Shown in pieces: positions 21,121-31,499 of a stretch of 64,000 nt of DNA. Position numbers and translations under genes: made by a program. The stretch is taken from positions 1-64,000 of the forward strand of contig JAFMOC010000266.1 of NCBI GenBank assembly GCA_019802505.1, in the 5' to 3' direction. The DNA comes from Corydoras sp. C115. Taxonomy: Eukaryota > Chordata > Actinopteri > Siluriformes > Callichthyidae. The notes beneath the pieces were generated by a model, which searched no databases, was not told the origin of the DNA, and saw nothing but the letters and a program-made list of their open reading frames with translations. How positions within the stretch are numbered: position 1 is the first letter of the stretch; each line of letters opens with the position of its first letter.

Positions 21121-21265
21121 CATTCATATACTCTACATACTTTGTGCCCCCCCTTTACTCTGTTTTCTGATGATCAAGTCCCCCACAGAGCAGGTATTAT
21201 TAGGGTGGTGGATGATGGTACGAGTGGATCAGCCCCCTGTATGTTCTGATTGGTGGACTGTTCTC
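21121..21265 (+). mobile_element. Family C dispersed repeat fragment
   Basis: CTCTACATACTTTGTG, CCCCCACAGAGCAGGTATTA and GGTACGAGTGGATCAG are words of the repeat also seen at 38645, 46640 and 63475. Confidence 0.6.
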
Positions 21266-21274
21266 TGTCCAAAG

Positions 21275-21399
21275 CACCCACGCAGGAAACCCACGCAGAC
21301 ACGGGGAGAACATGGAAACTCTACCCAGATGGGGATTCGAACCGGGAATCCCTAGTGCTGAGAGGAGAACGTGCTAACCACTAAGCCACCATGCCGCCA
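21275..21399 (-). mobile_element. Family A SINE head half, joined to a LINE
   Basis: Minus-strand copy from CCCACGCAGGAAACC to the head CCACCATGCCGCC. The tail half is missing. The next base begins LINE sequence, so the LINE ORF opens with ten residues coded by the antisense SINE head (MLTTKPPCRQ). Confidence 0.82.
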
Positions 21400-22264
21400 G
21401 CTAAACCCTAAACCCTCAATCCCTCACAACCTGACCTTCCAAATTGATGGCTCCACAATCTCCCCAACCGATTCGGTCCGGAACCGTGGGTTCACAATAG
21501 ACTCCCACCTTAAACTCTCTGATCATGTGATCAAAACCACCCGTTCTTGTAGATTCCTTCTTTACAACATGAGGAAGATCAGACCCTTTTTGACTGAACA
21601 TGTTACCCAACTGCTTGTTCAAGCCCTAGTCCTATCCCGGCTTGATTATTGTAATGCGTTACTTGCTGGTATCCCAACTTCCACAATCAGACCTCTTCAA
21701 CTAATTCAGAACTCTGCAGCCCGACTCGTGTTTAACCTCCAAGAACTCATGTCACTCCATTACTCACTTCCCTCCATTGGTTCCTGTAGCTGCTGCATTC
21801 AGTACAAGTCACTGACTCTGGCATACAGAACCATTTCTGGATCTTCCCCCTCCTACCTTCACTCTATCTTTTCAAAATACACTCCGACTCGTTCACTTCG
21901 CTCCAGTGATGATTGCCGCCTGGCGGTTCCACCTCACCGAGGAGCTGATTCTCACTCTGTGGCGTTCACCACTGCAAAATGGTGGAACCATCTTCCCAAC
22001 TCTGTCCGTAAGGCAGAATCTCTAAACAGTTTTAAGAAACTACTTAAGATGCATCTATTTAACAAATACCTGTTATAAAAAAAAAAAAATAAATAAATTT
22101 TAAAAAAAAAAGGGGGGGGGGGGGCGCAGCTTCAAATACCAATCAGGTTTGATGAATTTACAGTATAGTTGGTTTTTTCCATGGCTTCTGACTTGTGGTG
22201 TTCTCATTTGTAAGTCGCTTTGGATAAAAGCGTCTGCTAAATGACTAAATGTAAATGTAAAATG

Positions 22265-22265
<1 letters not shown>
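21400..22265 (+). mobile_element. L2-clade LINE, 3' end
   Basis: The copy is strongly 5'-truncated. It has the last part of ORF2 (21401-22075), a 3' UTR with poly-A/poly-G (22079-22127), and an end with TAAGTCGCTTTGGATAAAAG (22211-22230) and repeated ATGTAA. It is followed by (TA)n. The 3' end is shared with family B SINEs. Confidence 0.85.
21401..22075 (+). pseudogene. C-terminal part of an L2-clade LINE polymerase, decayed
   Basis: The product would copy LINE RNA into DNA at a nicked target. Only the region after the catalytic palm remains; no FADD-type active site or endonuclease is present. Motifs typical of the region are visible: IRPFLTEHVTQLLVQALV, SRLDYCNALLAGIP, LQLIQNSAARLV, and near the end TTAKWWNHLPNSVR. 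At about 21738-21800 the reading frame leaves the conserved path: the familiar SLHW word appears in another frame (21748-21780) and the original frame is regained at IQYK. Two small indels therefore cancel each other. The copy is dead. The first ten codons of the open frame come from a neighbouring SINE. Confidence 0.85.

Positions 22266-22337
<72 letters not shown>
22266..22337. repeat. (TA)n microsatellite at the LINE end
   Basis: About 70 bases of TA directly after the LINE tail. Confidence 0.9.
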
Positions 22338-22341
<4 letters not shown>

Positions 22342-22625
22342 TACTTAACTCAAGAGTAAACACTCCATTGCATTGTTATTTGGTTCTAAACCAACACTAA
22401 AGTGTTACAGATTATCTAAGCACACTATCAGACCCTTAATATTAATAAACATATTAGAGACGGAGCTGCACTTTCTCACTCAGTGTACCAGCACATCCAC
22501 TCCCAAGTCTTCCCCAAAATTAATATCATCATGCCCAAATTCACTTCCCTCCTAGAGTATGCTTGCTATTGTTTTTGTCAACATAACTCCAGGTTTTATC
22601 CTTTGTGTGTCCTTTCTTTCTGCAG
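22338..22625. other. Non-coding flank of the candidate exon
   Basis: No repeat recognised. The last 25 bases are pyrimidine-rich (CCTTTCTTTCTGCAG) and would serve as a splice acceptor. Confidence 0.4.
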
Positions 22626-22753
22626 GTGATTCTCTGCCCCCTGGTGTTGGCATTCAAGCTCCCAGACATGCAAGAAAGGACAAACAAGTGGCCAAGAACC
22701 CCAGGATGAGGTATGAGCTCCCCGAAGATACCAAATGCCACTGGCAAAAAGCC
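22626..22753 (+). CDS. Candidate internal coding exon of an unidentified gene
   Basis: A strong acceptor (TCCTTTCTTTCTGCAG, ending 22625) and a strong donor (GCC/GTGAGT at 22753/22754) bracket 128 bases, open in one frame. The exon would enter after the first base of a codon and leave on a codon boundary. The coded segment starts DSLPPGVGIQAPRHARKD and ends PEDTKCHWQKA. It is basic, with one Cys, and is free of SINE, LINE or simple-repeat words; its composition is richer in GC than the flanks. I do not recognise the family. No partner exon was found in the window. It could be a real exon of a gene with long introns, a pseudo-exon, or chance. Confidence 0.35.
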
Positions 22754-23190
22754 GTGAGTGAGTGAGTGCACGGGTGAGCCCAAAGATGAATAAGTTCATG
22801 CATGATGATTCACTGACACCGACCTCATTGGACCCCGGGGCCCGATTGCTTGCGCACACACCATATGTCATTTTGAGCGTGATGTTAATGACGTAACCAG
22901 CGCAGTTCTGTCATGTGTGTTGCTTTTTACAGGTTTTTTAAACAGTGCTGTTCTACATTATTACTCACTGTCTTTAAAACACATGCGGATGTCTGTTATA
23001 ATGATACTCGAAAAAAATATCATTAGTTTCATATAAAGATATTCCCAAAAGACAATGAATTTTATTGCTAAAATGTTCTTTTTTGTCGTCCTTGTTTCTA
23101 CACTTTTTCCATTTACCAGGAGCACCACATGGGGCCGGAAAAAAAGGATTTAAAAAAAAAAAGGATTTTTAAATTAGCTTTTTACATCTA
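22754..23190. other. Single-copy non-coding sequence
   Basis: No repeat words; short A-runs near 23140-23165. The stretch from 22781 to 22880 stays rather GC-rich. Confidence 0.35.
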
Positions 23191-23276
<86 letters not shown>

Positions 23277-23334
23277 ATATATACACACACACACATATAC
23301 ATATACATACATACATATATATTTACATATATAC

Positions 23335-23370
<36 letters not shown>
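23191..23370. repeat. Compound (TCTA)n/(TA)n/(CA)n microsatellite
   Basis: TCTATC tetramers, then TA, then CACACACATATACATA blocks, right up to the next SINE. Confidence 0.92.
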
Positions 23371-23716
23371 GGCGGCATGGTGGCTTAGTGGTTAGCACGT
23401 TCTCCTCTCAGCACTAGGGATTCCCGGTTTGAATCCCCATCTGGGTGGAGTTTCCATGTTCTCCCCGTGTCTGCGTGGGTTTCCTCCGGGTTCTCCGGTT
23501 TCCTCCCACAGTCCAAAAACATGGATCAAGTCAATTGAATTCTCCAAATTGCCCCATATAGAGTGTGTCTGTGTGAGTGAGTGTGTGCCCAGCGATGGAT
23601 TGGCGCCCTGTCCTGGGTTTATCTGCCCAGCGCCCGAAACGTTCTCCCCTGGATGGGCATGGGAAACCCCACCGCGACCCGAATAGAGGATAAAGCGGGA
23701 GATAATGAATGAATTA
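23371..23716 (+). mobile_element. Family A SINE, full length, inside an AT tract
   Basis: Sits directly between (AT)n on both sides. Intact body and (ATGA)n tail. Confidence 0.9.
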
Positions 23717-23745
23717 ATATATATATATATATATACAGTATATAT

Positions 23746-24060
23746 GGGCTTAGCACGTTTGCCTCTCAGCGCTAAGGATTCGAATCCCGGTTAGAATCCT
23801 AATCTGGGTGGAGTTTCCATGGTCTCCCTGTGTCCGCGTGGGTTTCCCCCGGATTCTCCGGTTTCCTCCCACAGTCCAAAAACATGGAACAAGTCTATTG
23901 AATTCTCCAAATTGCCCCATATAGAGTGTGTCTGTGTGAGTGAGTGTGTGCCCAGTGATAGATTGGTGTCCTGTCCTGGGTGTATCTGCCCAGCGCCCGA
24001 AACGTTCTCCCCTGGATGGGCATGGGGAACCACCATGCGACTCTAACAGAGGATAAAGCG
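23746..24060 (+). mobile_element. Family A SINE with a small head duplication
   Basis: The 5' end starts at GGGCTTAGCACG. Near box B the words ATTCGAATCC and GGTTAGAATCC are repeated. The tail ends at AAAGCGACAC without ATGA repeats. Confidence 0.8.
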
Positions 24061-24427
24061 ACACATTACTATAACACTGTCAAATAGAAAGGATAAAAAA
24101 AGAAATGAAAGAAGAGATTAAAAAATATATACCAAAGCAAAGCAAAGAAAGAAAAGAAAGAAAAAGAAAATATGAAGGAAAGAAAATAAAGAAAGTCATC
24201 GATCACAGATAAGAGAATATTTGTGCGGCACTGCAGCGACACTGACATGATGGGTAAGTGCTTATTATTGGTTCTGGACTTTGGTTCTAAAAAAGTGTCA
24301 AAACCTAACGACATTCAGCGGTCTGTTATTTCAGACTGTCGCTGCACATACAGGACTGTTGCTATGCAGAATATATTTCTGTCTGTTCCTGCTCTGGCAT
24401 TGAAGCAGCAATTTCATTATAAAATGA
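24061..24427. other. Purine-rich then single-copy sequence
   Basis: 24090-24200 is almost all A and G. No gene recognised. Confidence 0.4.
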
Positions 24428-24770
24428 TGTTCTCCTCTCAGTGCTGAATCTGAGTGGAGTTTCCATGTCCTCCCTATCTCTGCGTGGGTTTCCTCCGGGT
24501 TCTCCGACTTCCTTTCACAGTCCTAAAATATGGATTCAAGGTGAATTGGCTACTCTAAATTGGCCACACATATAATGTGTGTGTCTGTTTAAGTAAGTGT
24601 GTGCCCCGCGCATTCCTGAAACAATCTTTCTACATGGTTAATCAGTTAGGGTTAAACAACTTGCTGCAGCTGAAACATAATCACCCTATATACATCCCAT
24701 AATAATCCAATAGGGGACTCCTTTCTTGGATGGTCTGGCACCCTGTCCTGGGTGTATCTGGCACATAAAA
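24428..24770 (+). mobile_element. Old, diverged family A SINE with an internal insert
   Basis: CTCCTCTCAGTGCTGAATCTG to ATATGGATTCAAGGTGAATTG, then a gap, then GGCACCCTGTCCTGGGTGTA near 24733. Clearly older than the other copies. Confidence 0.65.
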
Positions 24771-24809
24771 CACCAGATACATTATATCATTACATTATAT
24801 ATATATATA

Positions 24810-25103
24810 GGCGGCACGGTGGCTTAGTGGTTAGCACGTTCGCCTCTCAGCACTAGGGATTCCCGGTTCGAATCCCCATCTGGGTGGAGTTTCCATGTTC
24901 TCCCCTTATCTGCGTGGGTTTCCTCCGGGTTCTCCGGTTTCCTCCCACAGTCCAAAAACATGGATGAAGTCAATTGAATTCTCAAAATTGCCCCATATAG
25001 AGTGTGTCTGTGTGAGTCAGTGTGTGCCCAGCGATGGATTCGAGCCCTGTCCTGGGTGTATCTGCCCAGCGCCCGAGACGTTCTCCCCTGGATGGGCATC
25101 GGG

Positions 25104-25137
<34 letters not shown>

Positions 25138-25172
25138 CGACCCTAATAGAGGATAAAGCGGAAGATAATGAA

Positions 25173-25177
<5 letters not shown>
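24810..25177 (+). mobile_element. Family A SINE with a 31-base C-run
   Basis: Box A TGGCTTAGTGG is at 24820-24830 and box B GGTTCGAATCC at 24865-24875, both exact, 34 bases apart. The C-run before GCGACC has grown to 25106-25136. AT repeats flank both ends. Confidence 0.92.

Positions 25178-25252
<75 letters not shown>
25178..25252. repeat. (AT)n microsatellite
   Basis: Continues directly from the SINE tail. Confidence 0.92.
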
Positions 25253-25257
<5 letters not shown>

Positions 25258-25340
25258 AATATAAAAACATTTTATATTATTCAATTTTCAAGATCCTCAA
25301 AGACACTTTACAGACACAAGAAAAAAATCTAATTGAAATT
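25253..25340. mobile_element. Diverged fragment of the (ATA)n-headed retroelement
   Basis: AACATTTTATATTATT, AAGATCCTCAAAGACAC and TTTACAGACA resemble the blocks at 10746 and 40167. Confidence 0.4.
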
Positions 25341-25587
25341 AAAAAGAAAAGAGCAAACATATTATTGCAGTAAAAACGTTAAGAATAGGGGAAAAAAAAA
25401 ACTGCAGGTAAAAAGCCCCTGAGCCAATATAAGAAAATGTTTTTAATCAGAAGATAACAAATGATGAGATAAATAAATGTATTCATCATCAGTCATCATG
25501 TTGTTGGAAACTTTTAAGTCGATAGCTCTGAAGTAATTGGGATAAAATACAGCGATTCTAACTTCTTGCAAGATAAACATTTAAATT
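25341..25587. other. AT-rich non-coding sequence
   Basis: No recognised feature. Confidence 0.4.
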
Positions 25588-25815
25588 GAGTCATGTAGCA
25601 GATGCTTTTATCCAAAGCGACTTTCAAATGAGAACATCACAAGTCAGCAGTTATGAAGAAAACCAGCTTTTTTTCTCTCTCTACAACAGGTATTTGTTAA
25701 AAAGATGCATCTTCAGTAGTTTCTTAAAAATGTCGAGTGACTGCTTTACGGACAGAGTTGGGACGATGGTTCCACCATTTTGCAGTGCTGAACGCCACGG
25801 AGTGATGATTCAGAA
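25588..25815 (-). mobile_element. L2-clade LINE 3' end, second copy
   Basis: Minus-strand tail AGCAGATGCTTTTATCC and AAAGCGACTTTCAAATGAG, then the 3' UTR, then the end of ORF2 (the complement of the ACCATTTTGCAGTG region matches CACTGCAAAATGGT near 21971). It lacks the poly-A/poly-G block. Confidence 0.8.
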
Positions 25816-25896
25816 GAGTTTTGTTTCATGTTAATATCTTTCAAATAGTTTGTCTTATTCATTTAAAAGTGGCATTGTTTTTGTTCCTGACATACA

Positions 25897-26247
25897 TTCA
25901 TTCATTCATTCATTATCTCCCGCTTTATCCTCTATTAGGGTCGCGGTGGGGTTCCCCATGCCCATCCAGGGGAGAACGTCTCGGGCGCTGGGCAGATACA
26001 CCCAGGACAGGGCGCCAATCCATTGCTGGGCACACACTCACTCACACAGACACACTCTATATGGGGCAATTTGGAGAATTTAATTGACTTGATCCATGTT
26101 TTTGGACAGTGGGAGGAAACCGGAGAACCCGGAGGAAACCCACGCGGGCACGAGGAGAACATGGAAACTCCACCCAGATGGGGATTCGAACCGGGAATCC
26201 CTAGCGCTGAGAGGAGAACGTGCTAACCACTAAGCCACCGTGCCGCC
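25897..26247 (-). mobile_element. Family A SINE, full length, perfect TSD
   Basis: TSD TCCTGACATACA at 25885-25896 and 26248-26259. Confidence 0.93.
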
Positions 26248-26301
26248 TCCTGACATACAGTATATTAAATATATATACGATATTTTATGTAGTATGTTGT
26301 A

Positions 26302-26654
26302 GGGCGGCACGGTGGCTTAGTGGTTAGCATGTTCTCCTCTCAGCACTAGGGATTCCCGGTTCGAATCCCAATCTGGGTGGAGTTTCCATGTTCTCCCCGT
26401 GTCCGCATGGGTTTCCTCCGGGTTCTCCGGTTTCCTCCCACAGTCCAAAAACATGGATCAAGGTCAATTGAATTCTCCAAATTGCCCCATATAGAGTGTG
26501 TGTGTGAGTGAGTGTGTGCCCAGCAATGGACTGTTGCCCTGTCCTGGGTGTATCTGCCCAGCGCCCGAAACGTTCTCCCCCGGATGGGCATGGGGAACCC
26601 CCCCACGACCCTAATAGAGGATAAAGCGGAAGAGGATGGATGGATGGATGGATG
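26302..26654 (+). mobile_element. Family A SINE, reference copy
   Basis: 353 bases with a perfect TSD GTATGTTGTA (26292-26301, 26655-26664). Box A TGGCTTAGTGG is at 26313-26323 and box B GGTTCGAATCC at 26358-26368, both matching the Pol III consensus. Then come a body with GGGTTTCCTCC and CAGTCCAAAAACATGGATC, a GTGTGTGAGTGAGTGTG stretch, a 3' domain (GCCCTGTCCTGGGTGTATC to GACCCTAATAGAGG) and a GGAT tail. There is no poly-A and no coding capacity. Layout, length and several words resemble DANA/mermaid SINEs of zebrafish as I remember them. The short tandem-repeat tail fits mobilisation by a CR1/L2-like LINE; the exact partner is not shown. Confidence 0.93.
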
Positions 26655-26664
26655 GTATGTTGTA

Positions 26665-27186
26665 TAGTACATACTGTATACAACCAGTGTACGATGCTCA
26701 AAATCCAAAAAGAACGACATGTATTAAGGAAATAAATTATGATGAGCGCTTGTTTTAATAACAGCCCAATAACAATTTGGAGATTTTTATGATTTCATAT
26801 CTATTTATACCACATTTTTTAAATAATGAGAGCTGACAGTTCAGAACAGGTAGTGAAATTAACTTTCAGTGGTTTATTCTTTTATTTTCTTCATCTTGAC
26901 CTTTATCTACACTTATCCTTCAGGATCAGCTTTCACAGCGCAGACAATGCCGCTGTCCAGCTGCACCGTGCCGAACAATGCATATGGCATGATACTGATC
27001 AATTTTTTATTTAACCATTTAAATAATTTACATTTTAAATGGCATGTGTTTATAATACCAGCGCAAACGAAGGGCACTGCAAACTGTCTTCAATGCTGTT
27101 TCTGAGCTTTGTTTCGGGTCAAAAGACGATTCAGGTGACTTTTTAATAAATTGCTGAAATAATTGTGCGAATTTGATATAATATTT
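26665..27186. other. AT-rich single-copy sequence
   Basis: No gene or recognised repeat. Confidence 0.4.
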
Positions 27187-27645
27187 GGACTCGGTGGCTT
27201 AGTGGTTAGCACGTCCGCCTCTCAGCGCCATGGATAAAGGTTTGAATCCCAATCTGGGGGACGTTTTCATGATTAACTGATCTGTTTTGCCTGCTGTACT
27301 TACATACAGAGGAATTAGTCCTCCACATTTAACTCATCCGTGCAGAACACACACACATATACACACACTGAGTGAAGTGAGCACACATGCCCAAAGCAGC
27401 AGTCCTGTATACAGGGCAATTGGTTTTTAGGTGCCTCGCTCAAGGGCACTTCAGCCCTAGTACTTGGTGGGACCTGAAGTCGAACTGGGCACCTTCAGGT
27501 CACAAGGCAGCTTCCTTAACCACTATCCCATTAAGGCCTATATGTCTGCATGGACTTCTGCTGGGTTCTCCAGTTGCCTCTCACAGTCTAAAAACATTGA
27601 TTCCAGGTGAATTGGATGCTCTAAATTGCCCCTATCTAAATGGCC
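27187..27645 (+). mobile_element. Family A SINE split by another repeat
   Basis: The head (CTCGGTGGCTTAGTGG to GGACGTTTTCATG, about 27187-27272) and the body (ATATGTCTGCATGGAC onward, from about 27540) are colinear in family A but separated by about 270 bases of foreign sequence. Confidence 0.75.
27273..27539 (-). mobile_element. SINE-like repeat nested in family A
   Basis: Contains ACACACACTGAGTGAAGTGAG, TGCCTCGCTCAAGGGCACTT and CCTTAACCACTATCCC, words of a widespread fish SINE-like repeat that often lies on the minus strand. Identity from memory. Confidence 0.5.
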
Positions 27646-27652
27646 TATATAT

Positions 27653-27816
27653 GTTCATTCATTATCTTCCGCTTTATCCTCTATTAGGGTCGCGGGGGGG
27701 TTCTCCATGCCCATCCATGGCGCTGGGCAGATACACCCAGGACAGGGCGCCAACCTATCGCTGGGCACACACTCACACTCTATATGGGGCAATTTGGAGA
27801 ACTCAATTGACCTTGG
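27653..27816 (-). mobile_element. Family A SINE, 5'-truncated
   Basis: Tail, 3' domain and middle part. The stretch between CCATC and GGCGCTGGG is deleted. Confidence 0.8.
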
Positions 27817-27865
27817 CTCCAAGATAAGATGCTGTTTGGACTTTTAAGTGTTGGAATCACGCGAT

Positions 27866-28180
27866 CTTAGTGGTTAGCATGTTCTCCTCTCAGAACTAGG
27901 GATTCCTGGTTTGAATCCCAATCTGGGTGGAGTTTCCATGTTCTCCCCGTGTCCGCGTGGGTTTCCTCTGCGTTCTCCGGTTTCCTCCCACAGTCCAAAA
28001 ACATGGATCAAGTCAATTGAGTTCTCCAAATTGCCCCATATAGAGTGTGTCTGTGTGAGTGAGTGTGTGCCCAGTGATAGATTGGCGTCCTGTCCTGGGT
28101 GTATCTGCCCAGCGCCCGAAATGTTCCCTGGATGGACATGGGGCAATAAAGGATAAAGCAGAAGATAATGGATGGATGGA
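27866..28180 (+). mobile_element. Family A SINE, short head
   Basis: Starts at TCTTAGTGGTTAGC, lacking the first bases. It runs directly into a family B copy. Confidence 0.85.
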
Positions 28181-28341
28181 ACTTACAAGGTGAGCACAGG
28201 GTTAATCACAACATCCCTGGAGCAATGAAGGTTAAGGGTCTTGCTCAAGGATCCACATTGGTAACTTCAGTGGACCTGGGATTTGAACCCCCAACCTTCA
28301 GATTGATAGCCCAACACCCTAACCACTGAGCTACCGCGCCC
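28181..28341 (-). mobile_element. Family B SINE without its tail end
   Basis: ACTTACAAGGTGAGCACAGG to CCACTGAGCTACCGCGCCC. The 3' tail beyond GACTTACAAG is cut at the junction with the family A copy. Confidence 0.8.
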
Positions 28342-28857
28342 TTATTGTACTATTGTACTCGAATTTAAAATTTTTTTAACTTAAATTTTCTTCCAATTCA
28401 TTTTTTTGAGGCGCATTCCCTTTGAAACACAGTTGTGCATGTAGTACAGTATACAGTACATGTAGCCCACATTCCAACATGTGCATTATGGTTTTAAATG
28501 ATATGTGTTCCACTTTTAAACCACACTTTGAGAACATGAAGCAAAAGCACAGTGATTGAACCACAAGCTTGAATACCGTTCACTGCCGGCTCATTAATTG
28601 GCATCTGGTGTGTCCACCCTCTGGGGGTGATGTGCAGGAGCCAGTTTTGGTCGGGTCATAGGGTGGTTGCTAGGCAAATTAGAGCCAGACTCTTCAGTAG
28701 AACTTTGGCAAGGTCTTTAAGCAACTTTGAGCAGCATCTAAGTACATTAGTAACAACATACCAGTAAACCCGCTGTTCTACGCCAAATATTACACCAATA
28801 TTATTATTTAAAAGGTTTTTTTTTGGGTCCTGCATTATATATAAATGTTACTGACAA
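28342..28857. other. Single-copy non-coding sequence
   Basis: GGTTGCTAGGCAAAT near 28667 resembles an RFX X-box. No gene recognised. Confidence 0.35.
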
Positions 28858-29245
28858 ACATTCAACCATTAATTCACTATTTTCTGCCTAATCCTCTATT
28901 AGAGTCACCGGTTGGTTTCCCATGCCCATCCAGAGGAGAACATTTACATTACATTGGGTCATTTAGCAGATGCTTTTATCCAATGCGACTTACAAGGTGA
29001 GCACAGGGTTAATCACAACATCCCTGGAGCAATGAGGGTTAAGGGTCTTGCTCAAGAACCCACATTGGTAACTTCAGTGGACCTGGGATTTGAACCCACA
29101 ACCTCCAGATTGATAGCCCAATGCCCTAACCAATGAGCTACCGCTCCCTATAGAGAACATTTTGGGCGCCAATCAAGCGCTGGGCACACTCACTTACACA
29201 GACACACACTATATGGGGCAATTTAGAGCATTCAATTTACTGACA
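28858..29245 (-). mobile_element. Family A SINE split by a family B SINE
   Basis: The 3' domain (to about 28945) and the middle part (from 29153) belong together. They are separated by the nested family B copy and share its TSD. The head is missing. Confidence 0.82.
28946..29152 (-). mobile_element. Family B SINE nested in family A, perfect TSD
   Basis: TSD GAGAACATTT at 28936-28945 and 29153-29162. Tail TTACATTGGGTCATTTAGC, head AATGAGCTACCGCTCCC. Near full length. Confidence 0.9.
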
Positions 29246-29300
29246 CTTGTCTTGTCAGTCAAATAAAGTGTAAAAATGCAAACAGAATCTATGTAATGTA

Positions 29301-29637
29301 TTCCTCATTCATTCATTATCTCCCACCTCTATTAGGGTCGCGGTGGGGTTCCCCATGCCCATCCAGGGGAGAACGTCCCGGGCGCTGGGCAGACACACCC
29401 AGGACAGGGCGCCAATCCATCGCTGGGCACACACTCACTCACACAGACACACTCCATATGGGGCAATTTTGGGAATTCAATTGACTTGATCCATGTTTTT
29501 GGACTGTGGGAGGAAACCGGAGAACCCGGAGGAAACCCAACGCAGACACGGGGAGAACATGGAAACTCCATCCAGATGGGGATTCGAACCGGGAATCCCT
29601 AGCGCTGAGAGGCGAACGTGCTAACCACTAAGCGCAC
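29301..29637 (-). mobile_element. Family A SINE, head slightly truncated, TSD
   Basis: TSD CTATGTAATGTA at 29289-29300 and 29638-29649. The head ends CCACTAAGCGCAC, so the first bases of the element are missing. Confidence 0.87.
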
Positions 29638-29649
29638 CTATGTAATGTA

Positions 29650-29925
29650 ATGTAATGTAAATGTAATGTAGATGATTCGCGATGCAGTGTTTCGGATTTA
29701 AGCATGGAGGCGTGGCCACGTACCGGTTTTGGGAACAGCGAGAGAGACGGGGGGGGGGGGAGGGGGCAGACCGCTCGCTTGCAGAACGATAGAGATTGCA
29801 AACCTCCATCGCGAACTACCCAACACCCCTTTGACGTATTGAGCACCCCTGGTTTACAGTAACACGAGCATCTTAAGGCACAAAGTGTTCTTGTGTTGCA
29901 AGTGTGCAAAAGCCTCTGGATGTTC
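29650..29925. other. Mixed sequence with a G-run and a duplicated block
   Basis: (ATGTA)n, then a G-run near 29750-29760, then the block shared with 13361-13450 (about 29857-29912). Confidence 0.45.
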
Positions 29926-30105
29926 TCCCCTGGATGGGCATGGGGAACCCCACCGCGACCCTAGTAGAGGATAAAGTGCTAGATAATGGATGGATGGATG
30001 GATGGAATGCGTGTCTGTCCTGTGATAGATTGGCGTCCTGTCCTGGGTGTATCTGCCCAGCGCCTGAAACATCCTCTCCTGGATGGGCATGGGGAACCCC
30101 AACCT
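29926..30105 (+). mobile_element. Two truncated family A SINE 3' ends
   Basis: One runs from TGTTCTCCCCTGG to (GGAT)n at 30005. The other runs from GTGATAGATTGG to GGGGAACCCC at about 30100, with no tail. Confidence 0.8.
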
Positions 30106-30571
30106 CACTACTCTAAGATGATAAGATGAGATGAGAGTGCAGAACTGATTAAATATGCTTCAGTAAAGCTAATGATTATTTCTTTAAAGATGACTGCCAT
30201 ACATTCTGCACCTCTCTGTATTATGCTTTTAGAGAGTTTCATCCTAAATAAAGATAGCGATGTTAAATAGAACTGATACTGAGCCACGGCATCCATTTAC
30301 ATACAGCTCTACATAATTGTCCATAATTTCAGTTCCTCCATTTGCAGATGGTCCCACTCACAGGAAGTATGCAGCGCTGGTGAATGAAAGTGACAGTGCA
30401 AAAAATGCAGTAATATTCGACGGGTATCCATGGTAACGGACTGTAGCTGTTTTTGTTCACAGTACAAAGAGAGAATGTGTGACATACATATTCATGCATC
30501 TACTGTAATCTAGTGGCACACTCGAAACACTGAAGAGACCCTGCAAACATCACTGTTCAGGGCCACTGCAT

Positions 30572-30573
<2 letters not shown>
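30106..30573. other. Single-copy non-coding sequence
   Basis: GTATCCATGGTAAC at 30424-30437 is close to an RFX X-box palindrome. No gene recognised. Confidence 0.35.

Positions 30574-30618
<45 letters not shown>
30574..30618. repeat. (CA)n microsatellite
   Basis: About 22 CA units. Confidence 0.93.
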
Positions 30619-30619
<1 letters not shown>

Positions 30620-30730
30620 AAATGTTTCCCATAGAGACCTGAAAGTTGTCCCCGTATACCCAAAGATGTTTCCAATACAATTATATTGTGGATTTAGGAT
30701 CATATAAAGAGAGAATAGCTTTTATTTATT

Positions 30731-31014
30731 AATCCTAATCTGGGTGAAGTTTCCATGTTCTCTCCGTGTCCGCGTGGGTTTCCCCCGGGTTCTCCGGTTT
30801 CCTCCCACAGTCCAAAAACATGGATCAAGGTCAATTGAATTCTCCAAATTGCCCCTTATAGAGTGTGTGTGTGTGAGTGAGTGTGTGCCCAGTGATAGAT
30901 TGGCGTCCTGTCCTGGGTGTATCTGCCCAGCGCCCGAAACGTTCTCCCCTGGATGGGCATGGGGAACCCCACCGCGACCCTAATAGAGGATAAAGCGGGA
31001 GATGATGGATGGAT
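30731..31014 (+). mobile_element. Family A SINE, 5'-truncated
   Basis: Starts at AATCCTAATCTGGG just after where box B would be. Full body and tail. Confidence 0.86.
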
Positions 31015-31023
31015 ATATTCATT

Positions 31024-31303
31024 ATTCATTCATTCATTCATTATCTCCCGCTTTATCCTATAGACCCAGATAGACCCAGGACAGGGCGCCAATCCATCGC
31101 TGGGCACACACTCACTCACACACACACTCTATATGGGGCAATTTTGAGAATTCAATTGACTTGATCCATGTTTTTGGACTGTGGGAGGAAACGGAGAACC
31201 CGGAGGAAACCCACGCGGACCACGGGGAGAACATGGAAACTCCACCCAGATGGGGATTCGAACCGGGAATCCCTAGCGCTGAGAGAACATGCTAACCACT
31301 AAG
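31024..31303 (-). mobile_element. Family A SINE, tail-to-tail with the previous copy
   Basis: The 3' domain is shortened (CTTTATCCTATAGACCC) and the head ends at CCACTAAG. It is followed by (AT)n. Confidence 0.83.
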
Positions 31304-31309
31304 TGAATG

Positions 31310-31432
<123 letters not shown>

Positions 31433-31462
31433 TGTACTATTTCCTGTATATATTTTTTTTCC

Positions 31463-31465
<3 letters not shown>

Positions 31466-31499
<34 letters not shown>

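Noticed and set aside
21275..21400. Functional SINE-LINE fusion
   Set aside because: The SINE lies antisense to the LINE and the LINE frame is damaged, so a chance junction is more likely than a working chimera.
26302..26380. tRNA-like heads as functional tRNA genes
   Set aside because: Boxes A and B are present, but a complete cloverleaf with paired acceptor stem and a proper T-stem is not seen, and the heads continue into SINE bodies.
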